64,000 nt of DNA, taken from Daucus carota subsp. sativus. Lineage: Eukaryota > Streptophyta > Magnoliopsida > Apiales > Apiaceae. The DNA lies in the NCBI RefSeq assembly GCF_001625215.2, contig NC_030384.2, positions 30,120,527 to 30,184,526 on the forward strand, given 5' to 3'. The notes below the pieces were generated by a model. That model ran no database searches. It saw only the letters and a list, made by a program, of their open reading frames with translations, and was not told where the DNA came from. The translations under genes were made by a program, and so were the position numbers. Below, piece by piece: positions 53,979 through 64,000 of the stretch (position 1 is its first letter; each line of letters begins with the position of its first letter).

Positions 53979-55289
53979 TATAATCAAAGCTAATCTTATT
54001 ACCTTCCACACTACAATAGCCTGTACACGATTTGGTAAAACCGACCAAACCAATCCGAACCGATCATTTTTCGACCGAACCAATCTGAATTTTTTGAATC
54101 CGATATGTATTTGGTTTAAAAAAAATATAAACCCGATTTAATTGGGTTGGTTACGGGTTTGAGTATTTTTTGGCCGAACCAAACCAACCCGAATAAAAAA
54201 TAAAAAATTTTAAATATTATATATATGCATAGCCCTGCACCTCGAATATATTATTTTATAAGCAAAATTTATTTATTAAAACCATCTCTTAGAAGAAAGT
54301 AGCTACATCAACGACCAAACAACATAAGAGCCATTACTATAACCTATTAGTTTATTACACAGACCCTGCATACTACTACTAGAACAACTTAAGACACATG
54401 CTCAAACATCTAAGGGGACATCCAAAGGTAAAGTTTCTTAATCTATATATATCAAAAAATTTATTATGAAATATCCAAAAGTAAAGTTTCTTAACCTGTA
54501 TATATTAGAAAATTTATTATGAAATATTTAAATTATTAGCCATACATGTTTCAGTTTTATCTAATAGTCTGATATGATTATACAGGTATGTATAGGAGAG
54601 TTGAGCATCTGTTCAATTTTTTTATATATATATTAGTAAACCGATCCAAACCGAAACACTACAAAATGATTTGGTTTTAGAGTTTACACGGTTCGGGTTG
54701 GTTTGAAATTTTGATAACCCGATTTAATTGGGTTGGGTTGTTAAATTCCGGCAAACCGGCCAACCCGAACCGTGTACACCCCTAATAGCCTCCCAGACAC
54801 TCTCTCCCTCTCAAACCCTAGCCTTCATCAAAAGTTTTCGAGAGGGTTTCCATCGGTTTTCACCGGTGGAAAGCCCCGATTTCTTGTTTTCGTTTTTTTA
54901 TTTAATCTTGCTTTTCTTTCAATAAGTTCCCAATTTATTTGGGTTTTGTTAGTCCCTCTTTCTTGGGAGAGTTGGTTTTGATTTTTGTTTTGGTGTGTTT
55001 TGATGTTCTTCATGACCGAGGTTATAGATCGGCATGATTTTCATGAGTTTGATTCAGATTTGAAGGTTATTATGGAATCGCATCTATGGTCGATTGTTCA
55101 GAACACTCAGGTGAAAGCCAGTCAGGTGAAAACAGGTACATATATTCAGATCATCTTCAAATCGCTTAGTTGCCTCTTCAAGAAAAAAGGATTCAACAGC
55201 AATATAATACAGCGTCTGTCCAATTTCGATTATATTTGTAGATGCCGTATGACTTTTGATGAATGAATTATTCCTTTTTATCAAAAAAA
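53979..55289 (+). mobile_element. Poly-A retroposon with 18-bp target duplication
   Basis: The inserted DNA ends in an A tail (about 55283-55290). It is bracketed by AACTATGAGTTATATAAA at 53961-53978 and again at 55290-55307, an exact direct repeat of the size made by LINE-type target-primed reverse transcription. With a nested element removed (54022-54783), the insert is about 0.54 kb. It has CTCTC- and AAACCCTAG-rich sequence typical of a plant 5' leader and a short ORF near 55009-55266 of unknown relation. It may be an internally deleted LINE or a retrocopied transcript. A similar 3' tail occurs at 42673-42729. Confidence 0.75.
54022..54783. mobile_element. Transposon-like element nested in the retroposon
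   Basis: A 762-bp segment lies between AATAGCC at 54015-54021 and 54784-54790. It starts TGTACACGATTTGG and ends GAACCGTGTACACCCCT, inverted ends with a GTACACG core. The interior repeats CGGTTCGG / CCGAACC and CCCGATTTAATTGGGTTG motifs in both halves. The 7-bp (possibly degraded 8-bp) duplication suggests an hAT-type MITE, but the class is uncertain. Confidence 0.6.
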
Positions 55290-55307
55290 AACTATGAGTT
55301 ATATAAA

Positions 55308-56966
55308 AAAATCATTCATTACATGTGTTGATTAAAATTGGTTGGCTAAATTGGACACGTAAGAAATTATGTAAATTTTACTGATTTTGTAAACACATTT
55401 TGTTTCAATAATATTAGCTATATTAATTAATTATGTTATGAAAATAATATATTATTATTATTTCAAATTATTATAAACAATATATTATTTTAATATGATA
55501 ATATATGATATCAAGTATTGTTATAAATATAGAGAGGTCATATATAGTCGGCAAAGTGGATTGACTATATTTTTAGACAACCGTTAGAGTGACAAAATTT
55601 TAGAAATTACTTGTATATCTAGTGATGATATAAATTTTATAGAAATTCAGAATTTCATATGGTTTGACATTGTAAATTTAATGGACAGGCGAGGGTGTTT
55701 TAGAGAATTGAGAGTGGATATCCATTATAAATATTGTGGCTGTTGTATGAGGAATCATGGGAACCAGGTTTCAAAGTGGTCACACATTTTTGGGCAAAGT
55801 GTTTTGTTTGTAGTTTGTACTCCTTTTTATTATTGGTGGTTGTACCACACGCGCTAAAGCGATATTCACGTGAAAATGGGACAGTTTCAACCGTGACAGT
55901 GATAGTTACGTGAGCTAGTGTCCAGGTCGTATAATTGTGGCGGGGAAATCTAGGTGAGTGCGTGGCGAGATAACTGCCGTTTATATCATTCGTCTAAACC
56001 TTTACTCGTTACTTTGGGCAAATATCCACTATCCTTGGCTCCTTGCATAAAATTATACCCGTCCCGTCCGTGCATTGGGATAAAATTTATTGAAATGAAG
56101 GGAGTATGTCCAATGAGATTGATTATAATGATGGGTCAAATTTGTTGAATCTGTTAGATATTTTGCTTCGATAATATTGGTGATACTGGTTGGCAGCTCC
56201 AGAGGGAGAGCATTCAGGTTGGGCTCAAAAAATTTAGGGTCCCAAAATTATATAATCCATGTATTTTTATTGATATACGTGATCGTAAGAAGAAAAATAA
56301 GTTAAACTTTCTATTATTTTAACATTCGTGTGTTGATTGTGCCTATTCTCCCATACGTGACTACATCCCTACCTAAACTAATAGTACTATCAATCATGCA
56401 CTCACATATAAATATCAGCAAGCATTTTTTTAATCTTTTGTTTCGTACATCCAATAACCACACTAAATCGACAAAGTCGTTTTCGTAGTTTGTTGTTATT
56501 TGAATTATTGTTAAAACATGGGTGTTTTTAAGTTTTTTTTTTTACGAAAGTAGACTAAAATTTGAGTTTGTATTGTTGCAAGTTATATTTTATCAAACTA
56601 GATAAATAAAAAAAAAATTGAGCCGACCGTCAAAAGATATGAAACGGGCATGATTGGTTATAATTTAAAAATAGTGTAAGACATCCGTAAATTGTCTATT
56701 TTTTTTTAATAGTTAATTATAAAATCTAACAAAAATACTTTTTTTTATAAAACAACTTCTGTTACAATGTTATTTTTTAATGATTAATTATAAAATTTAA
56801 CAAAAATACTTTTTTTTTGTAAATCAACTTCTCTAAAGAGAAGACCGGGAACATCAACCTCTTAGAGGAGATTCAACCACAGAACCCACGAAAACACTTA
56901 CTAGCACAACAAACCTAGCAGGCTAGCCACTAGGAGAGCATATTCAAAAATCAAACATAGTGGAAC
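55308..56966. other. AT-rich intergenic region
   Basis: No gene is seen. It includes short T- and A-rich runs and a GAAGGGAGTA phrase near 56096 that may be a Stowaway remnant, without a matching partner. Confidence 0.4.
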
Positions 56967-57462
56967 TAAGAGCATCCCCGGTGCATGAGCCCAAGTCCAC
57001 TTACATGTGGGTCTTTTTTAATGCCACATAAGCATCAAGTGGACTTAAAAAAAATGTGGTCACACTACTCCAATGCACAAGCCCACTTCCACTTACAAAT
57101 GGGTCCCATCAAATCTTATTTTTCTTTATATAATACTTGTATCAATTTATAATATAATTATAAATATCTCATGATATTTTAATCATACTTAGTTTAAATA
57201 AATAAAAAATGTCAACATATAAAAAAATTAATTTCAATAAAAATATTATATTTGATTCATAATTAAAATATATTACATAATTAGGAAAAAGAACATTACA
57301 AGAACAACATAATGAAAAACAACACGAACGATACTAAACAACTTAAAATTTTAAATAAATTAATGGGCAATATGGAACTGTGAGATATGCTCAACCAAGT
57401 CTGCTTGTAGTTGGCGGTGTTTTGGTTTATCACGAATTCTGATATTTCTTTGAACGTAGTCT

Positions 57463-58146
57463 TCATAAGGAGTAAAAGGTTCCTCGCCTAAATTCGGTTG
57501 TGATATCCACTATGTCATCGTAAGATGGAAGCGGACCAAAGGGAGTGGCATATGTGTCTCTCTCGTTCTCAACAATCATGTTGTGTAATATGATACATGC
57601 TCTCATTATTCTAGCGAGATCTCCTTTGTCCCAGAATCGAGCCGGACCACGTATAATTGCGAAGCGAGACTGCAACACACCAAATGCTCTTTCCACATCT
57701 TTTCTTTGTCCTTCTTGATATTTAGAATATAATTTTCTCTTCTCTCCTTGTGGACGTGGGATTGTCTTTACGAATGTTGCCCATTCGGGATAAATTCCAT
57801 CTGCCAAATAATACCCCATGTTATAATTGTTGCCATTAATATTGTAATTTACCTGTGGAGCACGGCCTTCTAAAATATCATCAAATATCGGTGGCCGATC
57901 TAACACATTGATATCATTGTTAGAACCAGCAACTCCGAAAAAGGCATGTCATATCTACAAGTCAGACGAGGCAGCTGCTTCAAGTAAAAGTGTTGGAACT
58001 CCTTTGTGACCGTTCATGAACATCCTTTTCCAAGCTTTTGGACAATTTTTCCATTGCCAATGCATGCAATCAATACTGCCCATCATACCCGGAAAACCAC
58101 GAGCCTCTCCCATTTCAAGTAGACGATGACAAATATTAAATGACAA
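57463..58146 (-). pseudogene. Harbinger DDE transposase, truncated and with two in-frame stops
   Basis: Two open stretches in one reading frame: 58146-57955 (GFPGMMGSIDCMHWQWKNCP, carrying the first Asp) and about 57948-57463 (SNNDINVLDRPP with the second Asp, then ERAFGVLQSRF with the Glu). They are separated only by codons TAG (57957-57955), ATA and TGA (57951-57949), where the family normally has Trp-x-Trp. Both stops are therefore single G-to-A changes of TGG. All three catalytic acidic residues survive. About the first 150-200 residues of a normal transposase are missing; upstream sequence runs directly into a duplicated segment (58130-58259). Confidence 0.88.
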
Positions 58147-58259
58147 ACACTAGAAGACAGTGACTAGCTTCCAACGGCTAGTTTACAAAGACAACATGAC
58201 AAATATTAAATGACAAACACTACAAGACACTAACTAGCTTCCAACGGCTAGTTTACAAA
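58130..58259. repeat. 65-bp tandem duplication at the transposase deletion junction
   Basis: GACAAATATTAAATGACAAA and the following 40 or so bases occur at about 58130-58190 and again at about 58198-58259, with 3 differences. The first copy abuts the truncated transposase and the second lies 3' of the Myb-like ORF. The arrangement suggests that the transposase N-terminal region was lost by recombination between repeats or by repair synthesis. Confidence 0.8.
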
Positions 58260-59366
58260 CTACATTCTCCTAGAATAAATGTCTTGCAGCAGCTTGGCGT
58301 GACTCTCTCGTTGAGTCTCATTCATTATAGTTGTATCCGCCATGATGATTTTTAGATCCTGCTCCTTCGCCCTTCTTTCTTCCTTTTTCTGTTCGTTAGT
58401 AACAAATTCCTCCATCAAAGACAATCTTTTACAAGTAGAAGACTTCAATATTTCTAACTCTTCACAAGCCTTTGTCACTTTTTCCTTTCCCTTTCGCTTA
58501 GTCGCTTTTGTACCTTTCGGACGAACAGGTGATTCCACATCATTTGTAGATGTTGGCGTTTCATTATTTGTAGATGAAGAATAGGCTCCAGTATCACTCA
58601 ATTTAGTTCTCTTCATGCTTCCACTATTTGTTGAAGGAGCTCTCCACTTGGGTTGTCTCCGAAGCTCATTCCAATGCTTATCAAAATTGGACTTCTTTTT
58701 GTATTTTGCTACGTGGAGTTCATGAGCTAGCTGAGTTATGTTGTCCAAGTTTGAACCACTCCCTACTCTTCGCTTAGCTTGATCATAACACGCTCCATAT
58801 CTTCGAGCTCCTTCATTTATCCGTTGCCACCTTTTTTTCATTGCAATACCTCCTCTCTTGATGAGGTCGGGAATACTTTCTTCGCAATATTCACGAATTC
58901 GCTCCCAAAATGTTTCACCTTTTTGATCAGTACCAATCATAGAATCAGTTGATACATTTAACCACGCACTTATTAGGAGCTTGTCTTCATTCCATTTCCA
59001 TTGACCAATAGCTTCTCGTATGTCTTCAACCTCATGACAATCATCGTTGAGATCAATTGTATTAGTGCCCTCAAAAACAGAAAATTGAGAATTTGGAGAA
59101 TTTTGATTATCGACGGGTATTTGAAAATTTGGAACATATGGAAATTGATATTGTGAATTTTGAGCACCGGGAAAAAAAGGATTTAAAAATGGAAATTGAG
59201 GATTAGGAGTTTGGACATTCGAATTAAAATTTTGTGGACTAGAAAATTGAGTATTTGGATTATGAGTATTTGGGTTTGGAAAATAAGAATTTGGAAAATA
59301 ATATGGAAATTGGGTATTGGGGACTTGAGAATTTGGGTTAGAAGGTGGAGAATTATTTGGATTCAT
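58260..59366 (-). CDS. Myb/SANT-like (trihelix) accessory protein of the Harbinger element
   Basis: An uninterrupted ORF of 368 residues from ATG 59366 (MNPNNSPP); the frame extends upstream only through TTG. Residues 1-100 are a Pro/Asn/Gln/Phe-rich low-complexity region. A Myb/SANT-like domain follows (WNEDKLLISAWLNVS, then FWERI, then KKRWQRIN), then a Lys/Glu-rich basic, probably coiled-coil C-terminus. In PIF/Harbinger elements this second protein helps DNA binding and nuclear import of the transposase. Plant copies are often misannotated as glutathione S-transferase T3-like. It remains open although its transposase partner is dead. Confidence 0.9.
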   Translation of the reverse strand: MNPNNSPPSNPNSQVPNTQFPYYFPNSYFPNPNTHNPNTQFSSPQNFNSNVQTPNPQFPFLNPFFPGAQNSQYQFPYVPNFQIPVDNQNSPNSQFSVFEGTNTIDLNDDCHEVEDIREAIGQWKWNEDKLLISAWLNVSTDSMIGTDQKGETFWERIREYCEESIPDLIKRGGIAMKKRWQRINEGARRYGACYDQAKRRVGSGSNLDNITQLAHELHVAKYKKKSNFDKHWNELRRQPKWRAPSTNSGSMKRTKLSDTGAYSSSTNNETPTSTNDVESPVRPKGTKATKRKGKEKVTKACEELEILKSSTCKRLSLMEEFVTNEQKKEERRAKEQDLKIIMADTTIMNETQRESHAKLLQDIYSRRM

Positions 59367-59694
59367 TTTTGTTGAATTTGACAAAAATAATATGAATGAT
59401 AGAAGTGTGAAAAATGAGTAAGAAGAGTGAGTATTTATAGGACCTTTTTTTTTACAAAAAATTAAATAAATAAACTAACGGTGATATTTACGTTTGTAAA
59501 ACAACGGCTATTGTAACGTTATGATAAAAAAGAGAAGCAGGTGTGCAGGTTTTATGCAGCTTTAATCCATTCAGGCCTGGCCAGCTTCCCGGGCCTGACC
59601 AGTTTTTTCTCGCTCCTCCAATGCATGCAGCCACTTGCCAGATCAGTTTGGGAGTCCCCAGGCAGCAAGTAGGCTTGCGCTGGGGATGCTCTAA

Positions 59695-60649
59695 GAGACA
59701 GGGCATGTTCGCCAACCAGCCACTTCCACTTCTTTTCATAAACAAGCAACTTCTATTTTTCTTGACCCGTTTGTATAAAGAAGTATAAGCACTTCAAAAG
59801 AGCTGTGAATACTAGTTTTTCTCTCTCAGCTTCTACTTATTTTCAAAACACGTTAATAACTTATAAGTTTCAATTTACTTCTTACTTCTAATTCATTTTT
59901 ATACTTTAAGTAAGAAGCACTTCTTTTAAGTTTACTCAGACGGTTCCATAATAGTACTTAATACCAACGTAGACAAACAACTATTCCGAACAAGAAGCTC
60001 TACTATGGTCTTCCTGTTTCTCCAACGGCTTGAAATAAGAAACGCATGTAACATTAATAATTTGCAAATGGATCTGCTGGTTCACCGATCATTGATGGTA
60101 TTAATTAATTAAATTTATTTTTTGATGGCAAGTTTCTGAAAAATCAATAGTTTTGTGATTAAAAAAAGTCCATTTTTTTATGAGTTAACAGAATACATTC
60201 TAATGTTAAGGTAACGTTGGTAACAAGAACAAAAAGATTTATAGTTCACTAATACTTTTCTAAATAGTTAGATAGTTGAGTGATAAAAAAAATTCATTTT
60301 TCCATATATATTCGACAGAGCTAAGTTTTTTTGGAGTTATCCCGTGCATTTTACATGACACCAATTTCACAAGAAATAATATCTTTGATTCAGTTTTCAT
60401 ATTTTAATAAAAGAATATACTATATGTGTATGAAAATTTACTTGTTTCCTTACAAATTGGCCAAATATTAGTGATTTAGAGCATTCCATATTGAAATTTA
60501 AAGATAAATAGAATTTTTTATATCTCTCAAATATATTACATCTTTCATTCTAATACGTGGGACTAGCACAATATGCAGTTAACAGATCAGAAAAAAATAA
60601 TTATTTTAGAGCCAAACAGAGTTTATCCCTAAATTTTAGATCAATAATA
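59695..60649. other. Intergenic region with a possible MITE remnant
   Basis: At about 59700-59945 recurring CACTTCTACTT / AGAAGCACTTCTT phrases resemble a common plant MITE family, but clear ends are missing. The remainder is AT-rich with no gene. Confidence 0.35.
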
Positions 60650-60662
60650 TTCATTTTTAACT

Positions 60663-60817
60663 CTTTTTTTTAAACACATGAACCAAGGTAAACCGCACTT
60701 AAGCGACATGCTCTGGTCCATGAGGCATAATCACAAACTCTCTCTTTTTGGGATTCGAACTTGTGACCAAGAGGATACAAGTCCACTCTCTAATCAACTG
60801 AGCCAACTCTTGCGGGG
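60663..60817 (-). mobile_element. tRNA-derived SINE with 13-bp target duplication
   Basis: Read on the minus strand, the 155-bp element has a tRNA-like head with box A (TTGGCTCAGTTGATTAG) and box B (GTTCGAATCC) at normal spacing, then a tRNA-unrelated body and an A-rich tail. It is flanked by TTCATTTTTAACT at 60650-60662 and 60818-60830. Length, internal RNA polymerase III promoter, tail and duplication together define a complete SINE. It is not a functional tRNA gene: the acceptor stem is not restored and no clean cloverleaf forms. Confidence 0.85.
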
Positions 60818-60830
60818 TTCATTTTTAACT

Positions 60831-61473
60831 TTCCTTATAACCAATCAGAATTCACCCCTGAATCTTATTGATTTTAGAAGGGGGTTCAAGTAATAATCTA
60901 AAAGTAGATCTAAAAATATAAAATTAAGGGGACTCTCCCCAAATTTATTATGTGTTGTCGTTAACAGACATCATTACCCAAAAAAATTATATAGATGAAA
61001 CATAAAAATGAAGAAAGCTAGGAATGTATTGATGTAAAATATGTGCACAAAATTACGAGCTATTAAAAGCCTGAGTTTGGAAAGATAAAAAAAGATATGA
61101 GAAAAGGTTACTAAACTACAATAAAGAGAAAAACTAAAGAGATACATAATTGGGGTGAGAGTGCGGGCGACTCAAAGAAAGGCGCGCTGGCAGCTGCTTC
61201 GCTTTAGGAGCCATTTATTTGTCTTTATAAGGTTAGAATAGGATTTTGGGATAAAGTTATCTTTATCCTTTGATGCGCCTTCCTTTTTCTCCTCTTTCTT
61301 TTCCCTTTGCCCTTCTTGGTCTACTTTTTTTAATTTCAATATAAATATTTAGATATAATATAAATTACATTAAATATTTTTTTGTTAAAAATACATGTGA
61401 AGACTCCAATGAGAAAGTATTGAAAATCTCATAAGAAAGTGGAATAAACAAGTTCATAAAATATGAGGAGCTT
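60831..61473. other. Intergenic region
   Basis: AT-rich, with no gene or repeat recognised. Confidence 0.4.
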
Positions 61474-61752
61474 TATTATTTCTAGCTACAAGAAATAAAC
61501 TAAAAACTCTTGCTAATCCGAAAATTGTCGGTTATTATTGCTAGCTACAGGAAATAAACTAAAATCTCTTGCTAATCCAAAAAGTGTCGGTGATTACCAA
61601 CGTTTCCGCTAGCCTTCGCAGTTTGGTCCCTGCTCCACAACCCATAAATGACGAAGGCTCTCTTGCTAATCCGAAAAGTGTCGGTGATTACCAATGTTTC
61701 CGCTAGGCCTCGCAGTTTGGTCCCTGCTCCACAACCCAGAAATGACGAAGGC
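61474..61752. repeat. Two adjoining tandem duplications
   Basis: A unit of about 59 bases (CTAGCTACARGAAATAAACT, then CTTGCTAATCC) occurs at about 61474-61531 and 61532-61590. Overlapping it, a 94-base unit occurs at 61565-61658 and 61659-61752 with only a few differences. The second unit has higher GC than its surroundings and reads open on the minus strand, but no domain is recognised. Confidence 0.8.
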
Positions 61753-63720
61753 CCTATAGGTTTAGCAGCAATCATGTAAAGGTTTTCTTGATAAGTTATT
61801 GGCGTATACATGGACAGAATTTAGTTTTTACAAAGGGTTACAGGTCGAACAGGGTATGGAGCATGACAGAACAAGGCTCTCCTGAAACTTCCATCCGTAA
61901 CATGTTCCAAGCAATCGGAAAGATGAACCATGCAAGGATCAATTTTGGAGTATATTCTTCATTGTTTACTGCAATATAAATATGAATAAATCGGATATGC
62001 TTAGATAATTATTGGAAATAAACTTCATATTCAATTATGTTAAAGGTAATAAAATTTTAAAATGTGCATAAATAGGCATGTGTGTGTGTGTCTATGTGTG
62101 TGTGTATAATATTGGTCACGCGAATGACTTACAGATCTAATTTGGAGAAAACTTAACATCTTAGGCAATTTTCCGAGCATAATCAAGAATAACTAATACA
62201 TATATGAAATAACGATCATGCTGAAATTATCAAATCATCCGATGATCAAAAGATTAAAGTATGAAGTGGAATCAACAAAACACCCTGATTTGAGATAATA
62301 TTGATTTCTCTCAGTAGTGTTGTTCTAGTTGATAATAAATCAGAAAATAATGTAGGAGTCATGGTTGAACATGATAAATTCAATGTTTTAGACTGTATAT
62401 ATACATGCCTATAAAAATGTTTAAGAATTGTAGAAAATATAATATATATGAACTCAATCGATAGAATTTAAAAGAGAATGAATGATAATATGTAATTATG
62501 AATTGAAGAGTAATGGACGGAGTCCTTATAAAGATTAGATAGAAAAATCTAGAATATGCTCGAAGGTGTAGTCTAGGGTCCAATCTAGAGCCGAGCTGTG
62601 ATGGGCTTGGCCCTGATTACTTCATTGTTTTTAAAATTAGATTCAGTCCAGCCCAATTATAATAGGTAACCCAACATATTAATGTACAATATTACTGATA
62701 CATAAATTTTATTATAATAATATGAAATGATTATAATTTTATAAAAATTACAACATTAAAAACTTTTTAATTGTAGTTTCCTTTAACGTTGGGGTTAAAA
62801 GTTACTAAATATTAAACACCATCCTTTTATTTATTAATATTTTCACATAAATTGCGATCAACACATTTATAGCAGGTATACAACATTCTCAATTCATACC
62901 TAACTATTATTGTATAAATAAATTATATTTTTATTTCAATTATTTTTTAGATTTTACCGAACCAAACTAAATATATATTATTATTAAATATATTAATGAA
63001 CCTATGGTGATTTTTCATTGTCAGTTGAGAATTAATTAATTAAAATACCATAATATATTTAAAATTTTACAAGAGTTATAATTAATATGCATCATGTCAT
63101 GTATTTTTAAATATTTAATACATCATATCTGGTAATTCATATCATTTCATGAATTTTACGTATCCATATGGAATTCGTGTACTTTTATGGTTTCCTTATG
63201 TAACTTAATTGTGTTTAATTGTTTTTGTTCATCTTTTTCGGTTACAAATTTGAATATTGGTCTTTAACTGATTTTTATTGAGTTATTAATTTTCATTTGT
63301 TATAATTGATTGATAATTATTTGTTCAGTTATATAAATGATGATCAATAGTGCTTTAATTAGTAGTTTTTAAATTGCCAATTTTATTTGCCTTTGAATTA
63401 CATTATTAGTGACTAATAATTGGTTGATGATTACTTGCACTTTAATTATAAATTACGGTACTTGGCGCACCTAAATAAATTAATACCCAATAAATTAATA
63501 ATATATGTACCTGAAATTCGCGGTCATTACAATATTAATTAACCATAAAATTTCACGATTTTTCACAAATATATTTATTCCCTGTTTGAAGAAAGATAAA
63601 TAACAAACTAATCATACGGGCAACGAGACGAATTCGGGAATGAGGAGTAAACTGAATCCAGATCGTAGAGATATTGTGTTTTGGAGTTGGAAGTTGGGAC
63701 AACATTTTTGATCTCTAAGA
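61753..63720. other. AT-rich intergenic region
   Basis: No gene was found. It contains a short (GT)n run near 62078-62106 and otherwise very AT-rich DNA. Confidence 0.4.
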
Positions 63721-63901
63721 TCTCAAATAGAGGTTGTCAAAATAGTTGCCGACCTCTACCACATCATCTAATATATTATTATTTTATCTATTCCCCCATC
63801 CTTAGATGAGTATCTTAAATAGAGGTTGTCAAAATAGTTGCCGACCTCTACCACATCATCTAATATATTATTATTTTATCTATTCTCTCATCTATCTCAC
63901 T
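63721..63901. repeat. 92-bp tandem duplication near the window end
   Basis: Two copies with period 92 start at 63721 and 63813; a 69-base core beginning AAATAGAGGTTGTCAAAATA is identical in both. Each copy can fold: GAGGT and ACCTC bracket a short loop. The following TTGGCGA and TTGGCAAC / GTTGCC-like phrases suggest the interior of a MITE whose far end may lie beyond the window. Confidence 0.75.
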
Positions 63902-64000
63902 ATTGGCGATTTTTGTTAAAAATCTATTTTAATAATTGGCAACTATAAAAATTGCCAATGTGATCCCATTTATAAGTGATAACAATATGAAAATTACAAA

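Larger units (their letters stand above)
56970..59691 (-). mobile_element. PIF/Harbinger DNA transposon (2.7 kb, defective)
   Basis: Ends are GAGCATCCCC at 56970 and its complement GGGGATGCTC ending at 59691, a perfect 10-bp inverted repeat. TAA flanks both sides (56967-56969 and 59692-59694). Inside, on the minus strand, are the two genes of this superfamily: a Myb/SANT-like ORF and a DDE transposase. The transposase is broken (see below), so this copy cannot move by itself. Confidence 0.93.

Noticed and set aside
59367..59384. Myb-like ORF start six codons upstream
   Set aside because: It begins with TTG; the first ATG in frame is at 59366.
1..64000. CRISPR arrays, bacterial operons, riboswitches
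   Set aside because: No regularly spaced repeats or prokaryotic gene organisation; all recognised genes are intron-containing plant genes.

Overview
This window is nuclear DNA of a flowering plant, very likely a eudicot. It is AT-rich. Its genes are split by GT-AG introns and match plant-specific families. The mobile DNA (Helitron, Tourist and Stowaway MITEs, PIF/Harbinger, tRNA-type SINE, poly-A retroposon) is typical of plants. I cannot name the species; an asterid is only a guess.

Genes from left to right: (1) 504-2646 (+), an alpha/beta-hydrolase of the monoacylglycerol lipase / caffeoylshikimate esterase family, 8 coding exons. (2) 4989-10779 (-), the spliceosomal SF3b subunit 3 (SAP130), 3 exons, 1211 aa, convergent with gene 1. 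(3) 15247-16333 (-), a 96-residue protein of the plant-specific family 1589. (4) 26636-41683 (-), a 17-exon sulfate transporter of the SULTR4 (vacuolar) class, 694 aa. (5) 42961-47505 (-), a small B3-domain protein of 246 aa. (6) 48222-53315 (-), an MTP11-like manganese cation-diffusion-facilitator of 397 aa. Coding exons were joined by reading splice sites and checking frame across every junction. Genes 4, 5 and 6 lie in tandem on the minus strand. No operon-like coupling is expected, although genes 4 and 6 are both ion transporters of endomembranes.

The mobile DNA is the most informative part. A complete-looking 6.3-kb Helitron (16391-22665) sits between the start of gene 3 and what appears to be that gene's own core promoter: a TATA-like box and a perfect G-box lie just beyond the Helitron 3' end. 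A 2.7-kb PIF/Harbinger element (56970-59691) has a broken transposase (two Trp codons turned into stops, N-terminus missing) but an intact Myb/SANT-like partner ORF. Short Tourist-like MITEs with TAA/TTA target duplications lie in introns of genes 2 and 4, and one has nearly the same 10-bp termini as the Harbinger element. Two Stowaway MITEs lie in introns of gene 5. A poly-A retroposon with an 18-bp target duplication (53979-55289) carries a second element nested inside it. A complete tRNA-derived SINE with a 13-bp target duplication is at 60663-60817. A 967-bp long-inverted-repeat element with a 10-bp duplication, Mutator-like in form, lies upstream of gene 2.

I found no convincing new multi-gene system. 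The best candidates for follow-up are the promoter-splitting Helitron, the sulfate-transporter upstream ORF that overlaps the main start, and the decayed Harbinger with its possible MITE dependants.
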